From assembly GCA_040217175.1 (NCBI GenBank), contig JAVJNT010000001.1, positions 1,240,001 through 1,304,000 of the forward strand: 64,000 nucleotides of DNA, written 5' to 3'. The notes under the pieces are model-generated. The model was not told the DNA's origin and made no database searches. It saw only the letters and a list, made by a program, of their open reading frames with translations. Position numbers and translations under genes: made by a program. Shown here piece after piece: positions 43,858 to 53,104 of this stretch. Within the stretch, counting starts at the first letter, position 1; the number at the start of each line of letters is the position of its first letter. Source of the stretch: Phycisphaerales bacterium (GTDB taxonomy: Bacteria; Planctomycetota; Phycisphaerae; Phycisphaerales; UBA1924).

Positions 43858-45123
43858 TCAAACCTCGCCGCCGTCGGACGGACCGACGCGGGGGGCATGG
43901 TAAGCGGCCTGCGGGATGCCCGCCGCCGCCGATGGCCAGCGATCCGCGAAGCCGGCCCAGTCGTCGCTGGCGATCGTGGCCCGCAGGTCGGCCATCAGCC
44001 GCTGGTAGAACCGCAGGTTGTGCAGCGAGACCAGGATGGGTCCCAGCATCTCCTGCGACATGAACAGATGCCTGACATAGGCCCGACTGGCCGGGCGCCC
44101 GTGAATCGGACGGCAGGCCGGGCAGTCGCAGCCCGGCTCGAGAGGCTCGGGGTCCTCAGCAAACCTCGCATTCCGCAGCCGGATCTGGCCCTCCGGAACG
44201 AACGCGTTGGCGTTGCGGCCGTTCCTGCCCGGCAGCACGCAGTCGAACATGTCCACGCCCGCGCACACGGCGGCGACGATGTCCCTGGGGTAGCCCACGC
44301 CCATGAGGTACCTCGGCCTGGCCTCGGGCAGCAGCGGCGCGGTGAAGCGCACGATGCGGGCGATGTCCTCGCTGGTTTCCCCCACGCTGACGCCGCCGAT
44401 GGCGTAGCCGGGCAGGTCGACGTTGGTCACGTGCTCGGCCGACCAGCGGCGGGCGGCTTCGTCGGTGCCGCCCTGGACGATGCCGAAGAGGGCCTGGGTG
44501 TCGGCCTTGGCGTGGGCGGCCTTGCAACGCTCGAGCCAGCGGATGGTGCGCTCGTTGGCGATCTTCAGCCTGGCGGCGTGGTCGTAGTGGCCCCTGATGC
44601 GGTCGCGCTCGTGGGCGGCCTGGAGCTTGAGGCGGGTCTGCGAGACCGGGCCCTCGCCCAGGTCGACCGCGGGCGGGCAGTCATCGAAGGCCATGATGAT
44701 GTCGGCGCCGATCTTGTTCTGGATGTCCATCGACGCCTCGGGCGTCATGCGGAGCTTGCGGCCGTCGATGATCGATCGGAACGTCACGCCGTCCTCGTCG
44801 ATGGCGTTGGTGTCGGCCATCGAGTAGGCCTGGTAGCCGCCCGAGTCGGTGAGGATCGGGCCGTCCCAGCCCATGAATCGGTGGGCGCCGCCGAACCGGT
44901 CGATGAGCTCGGGGCCCGGCCGCAGCCAGAGGTGGTAGGCGTTGTTGAGCACGACCTCGGCCCCGACCTGGCGGAGTTGCTCGTTGGTCACGCCGCGCAC
45001 GGTGGCGCGCGTACCGACGGTCATGAACGCCGGCGTCTGGAACTCACCGTGCGGCGTCGCCACGACGCCCACTCTGCCCGCCGTGGCTCGACTGCGGCGC
45101 CCGATGTCGAACGAGATGGCCAT
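43858..45123 (-). CDS. tgt: Queuine tRNA-ribosyltransferase (TGT)
   Basis: 421 residues, a TIM barrel with a zinc site. Motifs are LTDSGGYQAYS (usual DSGGFQ), FDDCPP, GIVQGG, GGVSVGE and the zinc site CDCPACRP plus later LHN. The nucleophile Asp lies in FDCVLPGRNGRNA, where canonical enzymes read DCVxPTR..RNG. The T to G and swapped A/G positions are unusual. It exchanges guanine 34 for preQ1 in tRNAs for Asp, Asn, His and Tyr; the tRNA-Asp here has the target GUC anticodon. It starts at ATG 45123, three bases after the rhomboid stop, and leads into yajC. Confidence 0.95.
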   Translation of the reverse strand: MAISFDIGRRSRATAGRVGVVATPHGEFQTPAFMTVGTRATVRGVTNEQLRQVGAEVVLNNAYHLWLRPGPELIDRFGGAHRFMGWDGPILTDSGGYQAYSMADTNAIDEDGVTFRSIIDGRKLRMTPEASMDIQNKIGADIIMAFDDCPPAVDLGEGPVSQTRLKLQAAHERDRIRGHYDHAARLKIANERTIRWLERCKAAHAKADTQALFGIVQGGTDEAARRWSAEHVTNVDLPGYAIGGVSVGETSEDIARIVRFTAPLLPEARPRYLMGVGYPRDIVAAVCAGVDMFDCVLPGRNGRNANAFVPEGQIRLRNARFAEDPEPLEPGCDCPACRPIHGRPASRAYVRHLFMSQEMLGPILVSLHNLRFYQRLMADLRATIASDDWAGFADRWPSAAAGIPQAAYHAPRVGPSDGGEV

Positions 45124-45126
45124 GGG

Positions 45127-46023
45127 CTAGCCGCGACGCTGCCGGTCGGTGGCCTGCCGGAGGACGGCCTTCTCGGCATCGGTCAGGCTTCCCAGGCCCG
45201 AGGCCTGGACCTTGTCGAGCACGCGGTCGACCTCCCGCTGCGAGACGCTCGGCGCTCGTCCTCGCGGACGTCCGCCACGCTTGGGTGGCTTTGGCTTGCG
45301 CGAGTCTCCGAGCACGTCGAAGAAATCGATGAGGTGGTGGGTGTTGCGGATGAAGTAGAAGCCGGCGATGGCGCCACCGAGGTGGGCGGCCTCGCCGCCA
45401 GCGTTATTGCTGCCGATCAGTAGCATGACCAGCGCCAGCGCCACGAACCCGTATGCGAAGAACTTCATCTTCATCGGGATGGGCGGGAAGAGCAACTGCA
45501 CGGTGGAGTTGGGCGCGATGTAGGCACACGCCATGACCACGCCGAACACGCCGGCCGACGCGCCGATGAGCGGCGTGGCCGGGTCGTTCATGAGCAGGCC
45601 GGGAACCTGGAGCCCGAGCACCCCGCCCAGCAGGTTTAGCAGCAGGTACATCAGCCCGCCGAAGATGCCGCAGACGAGGTAGAAGGCCAGGAACTTCTTG
45701 GGCCCGAGCTGGTCTTCGACGAGGCGTCCGAGGAACCAGATGCCCATCATGTTGAACGCCAGGTGGATGAAGCTGCCGTGCAGGAACTGAAAGGTCAGAA
45801 AACGCCAGAAGCCGAGCTGGAAGATGGCTTCAGTGGTCGAGAAGTGGCCCCACGTGAAGAACGCGGCCCACACGCCGGGCGCGACGTACGCAATGAGGTG
45901 GATGATGACGTTGACGGCGATGAGCAGCGTGCACATCGAGAATGGCAGCCCGCCCGAGCGGCCCGGCCTCAGCCCCGGGGGCGCCTGATCGCCTCGCATG
46001 TACGTTCGGTCGTGCAGCCCCAT
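45127..46023 (-). CDS. Rhomboid-family intramembrane serine protease with conserved C-terminal tail
   Basis: 298 residues with six or seven hydrophobic segments. Catalytic Ser156 lies in GASAGVFG and His214 in EAAHLGG. HGSFIHLAFNMMGIWFLG is the usual rhomboid helix-2 motif with an Asn. It would cleave membrane proteins within the bilayer. After the last helix comes a basic linker and a 35-residue tail (264-298) with LDKVQASGLGSLTDAEKAVL. This resembles the DUF6576-type tail seen on other rhomboids, and a related tail occurs on the M50 protease encoded upstream. The ATG at 46023 was chosen. Confidence 0.93.
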   Translation of the reverse strand: MGLHDRTYMRGDQAPPGLRPGRSGGLPFSMCTLLIAVNVIIHLIAYVAPGVWAAFFTWGHFSTTEAIFQLGFWRFLTFQFLHGSFIHLAFNMMGIWFLGRLVEDQLGPKKFLAFYLVCGIFGGLMYLLLNLLGGVLGLQVPGLLMNDPATPLIGASAGVFGVVMACAYIAPNSTVQLLFPPIPMKMKFFAYGFVALALVMLLIGSNNAGGEAAHLGGAIAGFYFIRNTHHLIDFFDVLGDSRKPKPPKRGGRPRGRAPSVSQREVDRVLDKVQASGLGSLTDAEKAVLRQATDRQRRG

Positions 46024-46102
46024 GTTGCGGTGGTCGTCCTTGCTCGCTCGGGATGCGGTGAGAGCCGTGAGATTCTGAGGGATCCGGCCGACATCCTATC
46101 GC

Positions 46103-47110
46103 CTAGCCGGCCCGGCCCTGCCGCTTCTTCTGGGATACGCGGTCGAGGAACTTTCGTTCGCGCGGCGTGAGCGAGGCCATGCCCTGCTGTGCGATCTTGG
46201 CCAGCAGCTTCTCGACGCGGGCTTCCTCTTCTTGCCGCTTCTTGATGGCCGAGAGCTGCGAGCGCGTCGGACCCTTGCGCTTCTGGCTCTGCTCGGCCGC
46301 CTCGTAGGCCGCGGCGTACTGGGGCTCGAAGCCCATCATCTTGAGGCCCTGCTTCTGCTGCCAGCAGGTAAACCCGCCGAAGAGCGCGATGCCTAGCAGC
46401 AGCATCTGGTCGGCGGCGAAGGCGACGACCGCGAGCGCGATGGCCGCGCCCACGCCGATGTTGCAGGAGATCCACAGGCTCTTCTCATAGCCGATCTTGC
46501 GCCACATCAGGCACTGCACGATGCGGCCCGAGTCCATCGGGTACATGGGCACCAGCATGTTGAACAGCAGCAGCACCAGATTGATGAAGTGCAGCGTGAA
46601 GACCGTGAGCTCGAACAGGCCCGTCCGCGGCCAGGGCGGTTGGAACGGGTTGAACACCGCGTACTGCCAGCCGTCGTTGACCAGCATCGACGCGATGCCC
46701 AGCGGCACGAGCAGCACGGCGTTTACGCCGGGCCCGCCGAGCACCGTGATGAGCTCGGCCTTCCACTGGTGCGGTGGACGGCAGTAGGCAAGCCCGCCCA
46801 GCGGCCACAGCATGATCTCGTCGGCCTCGCCCTTCACCCATCGGCAGGCGAAGCAGTGGCCGTACTCGTGCAAGAGCACCAGGCCGAACACGACCGTCAG
46901 CATGATGGCCGTGTAGATGAAACCCAGCGAGTTTGGGCTGCCGGCCGTGATCAGCCTGATGAGGACGAAGAGGATGAAGATGAGGTGGAGCTTGACGGTG
47001 ATGCCCCAGAGGCGATATAGCGGCACCGCCCAGCGCATCGGGTTGTCGCCGTCTCCGAAGACGCGGCCGAGCCAGCCGCGCGGGCCAGATCCCCGCCAGT
47101 GCTCGCTCAC
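46103..47110 (-). CDS. Site-2-type (M50) intramembrane metalloprotease with conserved C-terminal tail
   Basis: 335 residues. The zinc motif HEYGH (81-85) is in a hydrophobic helix, and the third ligand Asp193 is in MYPMDSGR. Several more membrane helices are present, and there is no PDZ domain. It would cleave substrates such as anti-sigma factors in the membrane. From about 270 a charged linker leads to a tail with LLAKIAQQGMASLTPRERKF, closely similar to the rhomboid tail encoded downstream. The GTG start overlaps the NUDIX gene stop by four bases. Confidence 0.93.
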   Translation of the reverse strand: MSEHWRGSGPRGWLGRVFGDGDNPMRWAVPLYRLWGITVKLHLIFILFVLIRLITAGSPNSLGFIYTAIMLTVVFGLVLLHEYGHCFACRWVKGEADEIMLWPLGGLAYCRPPHQWKAELITVLGGPGVNAVLLVPLGIASMLVNDGWQYAVFNPFQPPWPRTGLFELTVFTLHFINLVLLLFNMLVPMYPMDSGRIVQCLMWRKIGYEKSLWISCNIGVGAAIALAVVAFAADQMLLLGIALFGGFTCWQQKQGLKMMGFEPQYAAAYEAAEQSQKRKGPTRSQLSAIKKRQEEEARVEKLLAKIAQQGMASLTPRERKFLDRVSQKKRQGRAG

Positions 47111-47682
47111 ACGCGCACTCCCAGCAGGCCCGCGGCCTGGGCCCGCAGGATGGGGATGACGCTCTTGGCGTCCTGCAATCTCCCGTCGTCGATCATCGCC
47201 AACGCCTCGTCGGCCCTCACCTCGTGCACCTCGATATGCTCGCCGTCGTCCAGGTCCTGGCCCACGTGGGTCAGGCCGCGGGCGACGAAGACGTGCATCA
47301 CCTCGTCGGTCATGCCCGGCGTGGTATAGAACCGCCCGAACGGCTCGAGTGTTGCAGCCTCGTAGCCGGTTTCTTCGATCAGCTCACGCCGTGCGCAGGG
47401 CAGCGGCGCTTCGCCCGGGTCGATCGTGCCGGCGGGGATCTCCCAGAGCGTGCCCCCCACGGCCGGCCGCTGGTTGCGGATCATGACCAGCGTGGCACAT
47501 TCCTGCTCGGTGGGCTCGTGCAAGATCGGCAGGATGGCGCACGCGCCGGGGTGGCGCACGACGGCCATCTCCCGCGCGCCGCCGCCTCGCCCGGGCAGCG
47601 TCAGCAGCTCGACGTTGAACTTGGCGCCTTCATAGAGCACGCGCGTCTCGATCGGCGTCGGCGTGGTGTCGGTGTTGCTCAC
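47107..47682 (-). CDS. NUDIX hydrolase (ADP-ribose pyrophosphatase-like)
   Basis: 191 residues. The Nudix box is complete: GTIDPGEAPLPCARRELIEE followed by TGY. An upstream WEIPAGTID and the overall length fit ADP-ribose or sugar-nucleotide pyrophosphatases. It hydrolyses a nucleoside diphosphate derivative using Mg2+. The GTG start directly follows the eno stop codon, and its own stop overlaps the GTG of the M50 protease gene. Eno, NUDIX and protease genes therefore share an operon, although no functional link is evident. Confidence 0.9.
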   Translation of the reverse strand: MSNTDTTPTPIETRVLYEGAKFNVELLTLPGRGGGAREMAVVRHPGACAILPILHEPTEQECATLVMIRNQRPAVGGTLWEIPAGTIDPGEAPLPCARRELIEETGYEAATLEPFGRFYTTPGMTDEVMHVFVARGLTHVGQDLDDGEHIEVHEVRADEALAMIDDGRLQDAKSVIPILRAQAAGLLGVRV

Positions 47683-48975
47683 TCAGGCACTTCCGCCGAA
47701 GAGGGCGCTGCTGCCGAGCTCTTGAGCGATGACGAGCAGGCGGTTGTACTTGGCGTTGCGGTCGCTGCGGCAGGGCGCGCCCGTCTTGATCTGGCCGCAG
47801 TTCGTTGCCACGGCCAGGTCGGCGATGGTGCTGTCCTCGGTCTCGCCGCTGCGGTGGCTCATGACCGCGCCGTAACCGTTGCGGCGGGCCAGATCGACGG
47901 CTTCCAGCGTCTCGCTGAGCGTACCGATCTGGTTGGGCTTGACGAGGATTGCGTTGGCGCAGCCTTCGTCTAAACCGCGTTGCAAGAACTTGATGTTGGT
48001 GACGAAGAGGTCGTCGCCGACCAGTTGGACGCGATCACCGAGGCGATCGGTCAGCTTCTTCCAGCCGGCCCAGTCGTGCTCGTCGAGGCCGTCCTCGATG
48101 GAGCGGACGGGGTAGTTGTCGCACCAGCCGGCCCAGGTGTCGATGAGCTCGTCGCTGGAGATGACCGCCTGGTCGCTCTTGAAGCGCTTGTAGCCGTCCT
48201 TCTTGTCCTTCTTCGCCTCGTTGGCCAGCTCGCTCGCGGCAGGATCGAGGGCGACGAAGATCTGCGTCCCCCAGCCGTAGCCCGCCTTCTTCGTGGCCTT
48301 CTCAAGGAACTGCAGCGCCTCTTCGGCGCTCCTGAAGTCGGGCGCGAAGCCGCCCTCGTCGCCGACGGCAGTGCTCAGGCCGGCCTCGTGCAGCAGGCCG
48401 CGCAGGGCGTGGTAGATCTCCACGCCGGCACGCAGCGCGGTCTCGAAGTCGTCGAAGCCCCAGGGCTGGACCATGAACTCCTGGAAGTCGAGGTTGTTGT
48501 CGGCGTGCTTGCCGCCGTTGATGACGTTGAGCATCGGCACCGGCAGCGTCCGGCCGGCCGCGCCGCCCACGCTCCGATAGAGCGGGAGCCCGGCCTCGGC
48601 CGCCACGGCGTGGGCTGCACCGAGCGAGACGCCCAGGATGGCGTTGGCACCCACGCTGCCCTTATTGGGCGTGCCGTCGGCGGCGAGCATGGCGTGGTCG
48701 AGGGCCGCCTGGTCTCGGGCGTCGAGGCCGATGATGGCCGGCGCGAGCCGGTCGGCGACGTTGGCAACCGCCGCGCTCACGCCCTTGCCCCCGAACACCG
48801 AAGCGTTGCCGTCCCGCAGCTCGACCGCCTCGTGCTCACCCGTGCTCGCGCCGCTGGGAACCATCGCCACGCCGACGGCGCCGCCGGCGAGCTCGACCGC
48901 GACGCGAACGGTCGGGTTGCCGCGAGAGTCGAGGATCCATCGAGCGCTGAGGCCGTCGACGCAGAATTCGTTCAT
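47683..48975 (-). CDS. eno: Enolase
   Basis: 430 residues, the standard length. Typical segments are [19 protein letters not shown] at the start, [71 protein letters not shown] and [18 protein letters not shown]. The Mg2+ ligands and catalytic Lys/Glu residues lie in these blocks. It converts 2-phosphoglycerate to phosphoenolpyruvate. It is the first gene of the long minus-strand block and is divergent from phoU, with 168 bases between the two starts. Confidence 0.98.
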   Translation of the reverse strand: MNEFCVDGLSARWILDSRGNPTVRVAVELAGGAVGVAMVPSGASTGEHEAVELRDGNASVFGGKGVSAAVANVADRLAPAIIGLDARDQAALDHAMLAADGTPNKGSVGANAILGVSLGAAHAVAAEAGLPLYRSVGGAAGRTLPVPMLNVINGGKHADNNLDFQEFMVQPWGFDDFETALRAGVEIYHALRGLLHEAGLSTAVGDEGGFAPDFRSAEEALQFLEKATKKAGYGWGTQIFVALDPAASELANEAKKDKKDGYKRFKSDQAVISSDELIDTWAGWCDNYPVRSIEDGLDEHDWAGWKKLTDRLGDRVQLVGDDLFVTNIKFLQRGLDEGCANAILVKPNQIGTLSETLEAVDLARRNGYGAVMSHRSGETEDSTIADLAVATNCGQIKTGAPCRSDRNAKYNRLLVIAQELGSSALFGGSA

Positions 48976-49143
48976 GGGCGGAAGGGCTCCTCTGTTTCGG
49001 GCGGCACCGTGGTCGAAATCGGGCCTGCGGACAGGCTAGGCCCCGAGGTGGCCCGTACCCTGTGCTATCGGTCCGTCGGCCCTGCCGCTTGCCCCGACCT
49101 GGCTCGTCTCGGTGCCACATTCTTCGACCCTGGGAGTCGTTCC

Positions 49144-49839
49144 ATGCCCGACAGCTTCAGCGATCGCCTCGACGCCCTTGCCGGACGCATCATCGAGCAG
49201 GGCGATCTGGTGCTGCAGATGGTCGAGGGCGGGTTCGACCACCTGTTCGCCCCCGGGCAGGACGGCCTGGACGGGCTGCGGGCCGCCGAGGAGAAGGTCG
49301 ACGCCGCGGACGTCGCCATCGAGAAGTCCGCCGTGAAGCTGCTCGCCGACGCGACGGAGGGGCACGACCGCCTGCCCGACGCCGACCTGCGGCGATTGCT
49401 GACGATCGTGAAGGTCAACAACGAGCTGGAACGCATCGCCGACGCGGCACTGTCGTGCGGCACGCTAGGCCAGCGGCTGGCCGACGCGGGCAGCTCGCCC
49501 CCCACCACCTTCCGCGTGCTGACCAACAGCGTGGTCGGCATCGTGCGCGACGCCATGCGGGCGATGGGATCTCGGGACGAGCGGCTTGCCCGCGTCGTGC
49601 TGCAGAGCGACGAGGCGGTCGAGGCGTTCAAGGCGGCTCTCATGCGCGAGTGCGAAGCCAAGCTCCGTTCGGGCGAGCTCGACGCCGCCGACGCGTTCCT
49701 GCTCCTCGAGATCGCGACCGCGACCCACGCCATCGCCGAGCATGCGGCCAACATCGCCGAGCAATTGCTGTACCTCTACACGGGCACGATCGTGCGGCAC
49801 GTGGAGGGCAAGTGGCGAGAGGTGGAGGTCGATTCGTGA
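49144..49839 (+). CDS. phoU: PhoU-like phosphate-signalling protein
   Basis: 231 residues, all helical, with two PhoU repeats. Each repeat has the metal-binding helix motif: ELERIADAALS near 101 and AIAEHAANIAEQ near 203. PhoU proteins bridge the PstSCAB transporter and the PhoR kinase to shut off phosphate uptake; no pst genes are in this window. GGGAG seven bases upstream supports the ATG at 49144. The stop overlaps the start of the next gene (TGATG). Confidence 0.85.
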   Translation: MPDSFSDRLDALAGRIIEQGDLVLQMVEGGFDHLFAPGQDGLDGLRAAEEKVDAADVAIEKSAVKLLADATEGHDRLPDADLRRLLTIVKVNNELERIADAALSCGTLGQRLADAGSSPPTTFRVLTNSVVGIVRDAMRAMGSRDERLARVVLQSDEAVEAFKAALMRECEAKLRSGELDAADAFLLLEIATATHAIAEHAANIAEQLLYLYTGTIVRHVEGKWREVEVDS

Positions 49840-51296
49840 TGCACCGAACGAACTGCTCGATGCGGCTGCGTGCGGTTGGACGCGTCGCGTGCGCATGCAT
49901 GCTGCTCGGGGTTGCGCCTCGTTCGATCGCCCAGCCAGCCGGGGATGCGCAGCCCGCTTGGGCGCAGCGCGACTCGCTCGAGGGGTATTGGCGCGGCGCG
50001 TACCAGCGGCAGGGCTCCGTGCTGCCAACCGAGCTCCGCATCGAGCGCGGCGACGACGGCGTGCTACGCGCCTCGCAGCAATTCCCCGATTGGATCTACT
50101 ACGGCTGGCTCGATCCCGAACCCGTGACGGTTGAAAGAGGCGAAGACGGTCGGCCGACGCGCGTCAGCTTCGACGGGCTCTACGGCACGGCAGAGCTCGT
50201 GCTCGACGGCGACTATCGCGAGATGATCGGGAGTGTCGCGTCGTCGCACCCGCCGGTCACTCTACATGTCAAACGCGCGATCGCGCCGCCGGAGATCCGA
50301 GTCGAGGAGCGCTCGATGGTGGTGCGTTCGGACGTACCGCTCGCCGCCACGCTCGTACTGCCCGAGGGCGACGGCCCGCACGCCTGCATCGTCCACCTGC
50401 ACGGCAGGGGGTGCCGACCCAGGCTCGCCCAGCGCTGGCGGGCGCGCGAGCTGGCCCGCTACGGCGTGGCGTCGCTCGTCTTTGACGCTCGCGGGTCGTC
50501 CGCCGACGGAGTCGACTGCGAGACCACGACGCTCCAGACCGTCGTCGACGATGCGCTCGCAGCCTATCGGCTGGCTCTCGACTCACCCCGCATCGACGCC
50601 TCACGAACCGGCTTCCTCGGAACGTCGGCCGGCGCGTGGACCGCACAAGCCGCCACCGAACTCGCGAAAGCAGATCCCGCAACACCCAATCCGGCGTTCA
50701 TCATCACCTGGATCGGGCCCTCGACGAGCATCGAAGCCCAGCAGCGCGACGCGGGCGAGGCCATTGGCCGAAGCTTGGGCTTGAGCGACGCCGACATCGA
50801 ACTCGTCATGCGTCAGATGGAACTCGCGATGGATCGCGAGCGCGAACCCGAGACGTTGTTCGACGAGTTCGAGCAGATCCGCGAGACGGCAGAGCAGGGC
50901 GGATGGCTCGAGTCCATGTTCGGGCCCGACGACTTCCCCAAGACGTCCGAGGAACTCGATCGCGTCTGGCTTCGTCGCTTCAGGTACGACCCGACCGACA
51001 TGCTCCGCCAACTCGACGACGTGCCGTACCTGGCCGTCTTCGGCGAAGAAGACGACGTCGTACCCATTGATCTCAACGCGCCCAGGCTCGAACAACTGCT
51101 CGATGATGCCGGCAACACCGACTATCGCATCGTCATCATCCCGGGCCAGGGCCATAGCGTCGAACACGGTGACATGGCGCGGACGCTCAACGCGCCGGGG
51201 CCCGATGTGATGTACTGGAAGTTCGACCGCGTTGAGCCCCGATTCATGGAGAGCACGATCGAATTCCTGCGCGAACGTGGCTTCGCGACCAGGTAG
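49839..51296 (+). CDS. Secreted alpha/beta-hydrolase (esterase/peptidase-like)
   Basis: 485 residues. A signal peptide (VACACMLLGVAPRSIAQ) is followed by an N-terminal beta domain of ~140 residues (LEGYWRGAYQRQGSVLPTEL...), then the hydrolase fold. Core features are VHLHGRGCRPR, VFDARGSSADG, nucleophile GTSAGAW, acid in FGEEDDVVPI and His in GQGHSVEHGD. A lid-like helical insert lies around 300-380. The substrate is unknown, probably an ester or a peptide outside the cytoplasm. The start is ATG 49839 with GGAGGTC nine bases upstream; the adjacent in-frame GTG at 49836 is equally possible. Confidence 0.87.
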   Translation: MHRTNCSMRLRAVGRVACACMLLGVAPRSIAQPAGDAQPAWAQRDSLEGYWRGAYQRQGSVLPTELRIERGDDGVLRASQQFPDWIYYGWLDPEPVTVERGEDGRPTRVSFDGLYGTAELVLDGDYREMIGSVASSHPPVTLHVKRAIAPPEIRVEERSMVVRSDVPLAATLVLPEGDGPHACIVHLHGRGCRPRLAQRWRARELARYGVASLVFDARGSSADGVDCETTTLQTVVDDALAAYRLALDSPRIDASRTGFLGTSAGAWTAQAATELAKADPATPNPAFIITWIGPSTSIEAQQRDAGEAIGRSLGLSDADIELVMRQMELAMDREREPETLFDEFEQIRETAEQGGWLESMFGPDDFPKTSEELDRVWLRRFRYDPTDMLRQLDDVPYLAVFGEEDDVVPIDLNAPRLEQLLDDAGNTDYRIVIIPGQGHSVEHGDMARTLNAPGPDVMYWKFDRVEPRFMESTIEFLRERGFATR

Positions 51297-51298
51297 AT

Positions 51299-52276
51299 CT
51301 ACTCTTCCGGAATCGCCGCCAGCACGCGGGCATCGTCCCCTTCGAGCACCAGCACCCGCAGGCGTCCGCCTCGGTCGCTGATCTCGCTGACGTGCACGCG
51401 GCCCTTCGGCCCGATCGCCACGCCGATGGGCGACCAGCGGCGGTCGCTCGTGTACACGGTCGAGACCTCACCCTCGGGCGAGATGCGCACGACGCGGCGT
51501 CCGGCGAAATACGTCACCAGGACGTTGCCGTCGGCGTCGAGGGCGAGGCCGTAGAGCCGATTCCAGGTCGTCTCCGGGCCTCCGCGGAAGGGCGGATCGT
51601 CGGGCTTGGGCTCGATCAGGCTCGGGCCCTGCGTCGTCACCGTGCAGCCGCCGTTGTCGTCGAAGCTGATCCGCCGAACGCGGTCGCGATCGAGCAGCAG
51701 CACCGAGCCGTCGGGCATGGGCCGCATGTTGACGATCATGCGGAAGGTCGCCTCGTCGCCCGAGCCGTCCAGGTACAGCTCGCCGCCGAGTGCGCCTGCG
51801 ATGGTGCGGACGCGTGAGCCGTCGTGGTCGTCGGCGGCCCGCTGGCGGATGATGGCGCGCCACTTGCCGTCCTCGCCGCGCACGGTGTGGGCGAAGACGA
51901 CCGACCCGTCGGGCATGCGGGCGAAGGCGTTGCTGCCGAATCGCTCCCGCACGGGCGGCGCGGGGATGAGCACGGTCCGCTCACCGTCGGGCGCGAGCGT
52001 GCGAAGCGACTGCGGCGCCTGCTCGTAGCCGGTGTGCTCGCGCTCGTAGACCAGCGTGCCGTCGGGCTCGAGCTGCAGCTCGTGCGTCCACGAGTCGACG
52101 ACCGCCGGGCTGATCGTGCCGTCGGGCGCGATCCGCCAGATCGTCTCGGCCCCGACGTCCGCCACGTACACGGCCCCGTCGGCGGCGACCTCGAGCCCCG
52201 AGCCCGGGTGGGTCGCGACCGACAGCGGGAACAGGCGAAGGACGCTCAGGATGATCGCGGCGGATGCGGCTGGCAT
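51299..52276 (-). CDS. NHL/SMP-30-like beta-propeller protein, exported
   Basis: 325 residues. The ATG at 52276 has GGAGGT six to seven bases upstream; a longer in-frame ATG at 52291 has none. A hydrophobic N-terminus (AASAAIILSVLRLFPL) may be a signal. The rest is a series of six or so ~45-residue beta repeats with DGxVYVADxGxxxIWRI-type lines (GLEVAADGAVYVADVG, LYGLALDADGNVLVTYF), typical of NHL or gluconolactonase-like propellers. No catalytic assignment is possible. It converges with the esterase gene, two bases apart. Confidence 0.82.
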   Translation of the reverse strand: MPAASAAIILSVLRLFPLSVATHPGSGLEVAADGAVYVADVGAETIWRIAPDGTISPAVVDSWTHELQLEPDGTLVYEREHTGYEQAPQSLRTLAPDGERTVLIPAPPVRERFGSNAFARMPDGSVVFAHTVRGEDGKWRAIIRQRAADDHDGSRVRTIAGALGGELYLDGSGDEATFRMIVNMRPMPDGSVLLLDRDRVRRISFDDNGGCTVTTQGPSLIEPKPDDPPFRGGPETTWNRLYGLALDADGNVLVTYFAGRRVVRISPEGEVSTVYTSDRRWSPIGVAIGPKGRVHVSEISDRGGRLRVLVLEGDDARVLAAIPEE

Positions 52277-52351
52277 GGCGGACCTCCGCATCCGGGGATG
52301 CGCGAACCCGAGGCTGCCGTCAATGGTCGTGCCTTCGCCACGATCGGGGCG

Positions 52352-52618
52352 TCAGGCGTCCCGCCGGATGCTGATCCACACGTCGTCGAGCAGGCCCGAA
52401 GCGACGACGCCCTCGGCCGCCGGCGACCGCACGGACTCGGCCAACTCGCCCAGCAACGCTGCCAGCCGCTCGGGCTGCAGCCCTTGGCCCTCGAACAGCC
52501 CCGGCACGCCGGGGTCGGCCTCGAGGCCGTAGTCACTAAGGACGGGCTCGGGCACGTAGGGCTCGGCGCGGGGGGTGGCGTTGAAGCGGATTGCGATGGC
52601 GAAGGTAGCCGACGACAA
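52352..52618 (-). CDS. Small hypothetical protein
   Basis: 88 residues if initiated at TTG 52618; other in-frame starts (GTG 52657, TTG 52663) would overlap the upstream gene. The product (for example AEPYVPEPVLSDYGLEADPG and LQPERLAALLGELAESVRS) has balanced composition and a predicted helix. This looks more like a real protein than the usual Arg-rich shadow frames. No family was recognised. It begins seven bases after the DUF4375-like gene stop and may form a pair with it. Confidence 0.45.
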   Translation of the reverse strand: MSSATFAIAIRFNATPRAEPYVPEPVLSDYGLEADPGVPGLFEGQGLQPERLAALLGELAESVRSPAAEGVVASGLLDDVWISIRRDA

Positions 52619-52625
52619 GAGAACA

Positions 52626-53078
52626 CTATTCCTGATCTGAGATGAATTGATCAGCACCAGCAATCTGACTGCGATGCTTCGACACGTACGAGTGCAGCAA
52701 ATCAGTCAAGTCGTCCGGATACGACATGAATTGGTCATCGAACGGCTCGAACAGATCCTCGTCGATCTTGTCGAGTTGCTTTGCCCGCTTGCGTCGTTCC
52801 GCTGGCGGCTTGCTCGATGGAAACAGCGCGTTGGCTTGCGCCACGACTTCAGACGCTTGCTTCGCCCCGATCTGTTCCAAGGCCGTTGGGGCGAACCAAG
52901 CCGAGTCGCCCGAAGAATTCAGGTAGTACTGGGCGAAGCCGCCGTTGTTCACGTCGGCTTCGAGCTCCCAGATCGCGCGGAATACTTGCTCGGGTTCGGT
53001 CAGCTTCTCAAACGGCTTGTCCCAGAACAGATCAAGCGCGCGGTTCGCCAGTTCGCATAGCTCGCTGTTTTTTGACAA
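52626..53078 (-). CDS. DUF4375/DMP19-like protein
   Basis: 150 residues. The segment VFRAIWELEADVNNGGFAQY followed by YLNSSGD, and the later ALFPSSKPPAERRKRAKQL, are typical of the DUF4375 family (DMP19-like) of unknown function. Members are small soluble helical proteins, often linked to toxin-immunity or polymorphic systems, but nothing here supports that role. The start is TTG at 53078 with a GGGGGTG upstream. A small unknown gene follows seven bases downstream. Confidence 0.8.
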   Translation of the reverse strand: MSKNSELCELANRALDLFWDKPFEKLTEPEQVFRAIWELEADVNNGGFAQYYLNSSGDSAWFAPTALEQIGAKQASEVVAQANALFPSSKPPAERRKRAKQLDKIDEDLFEPFDDQFMSYPDDLTDLLHSYVSKHRSQIAGADQFISDQE

Positions 53079-53104
53079 TCACGCACCCCCGGAAGCAGCC
53101 AAGC

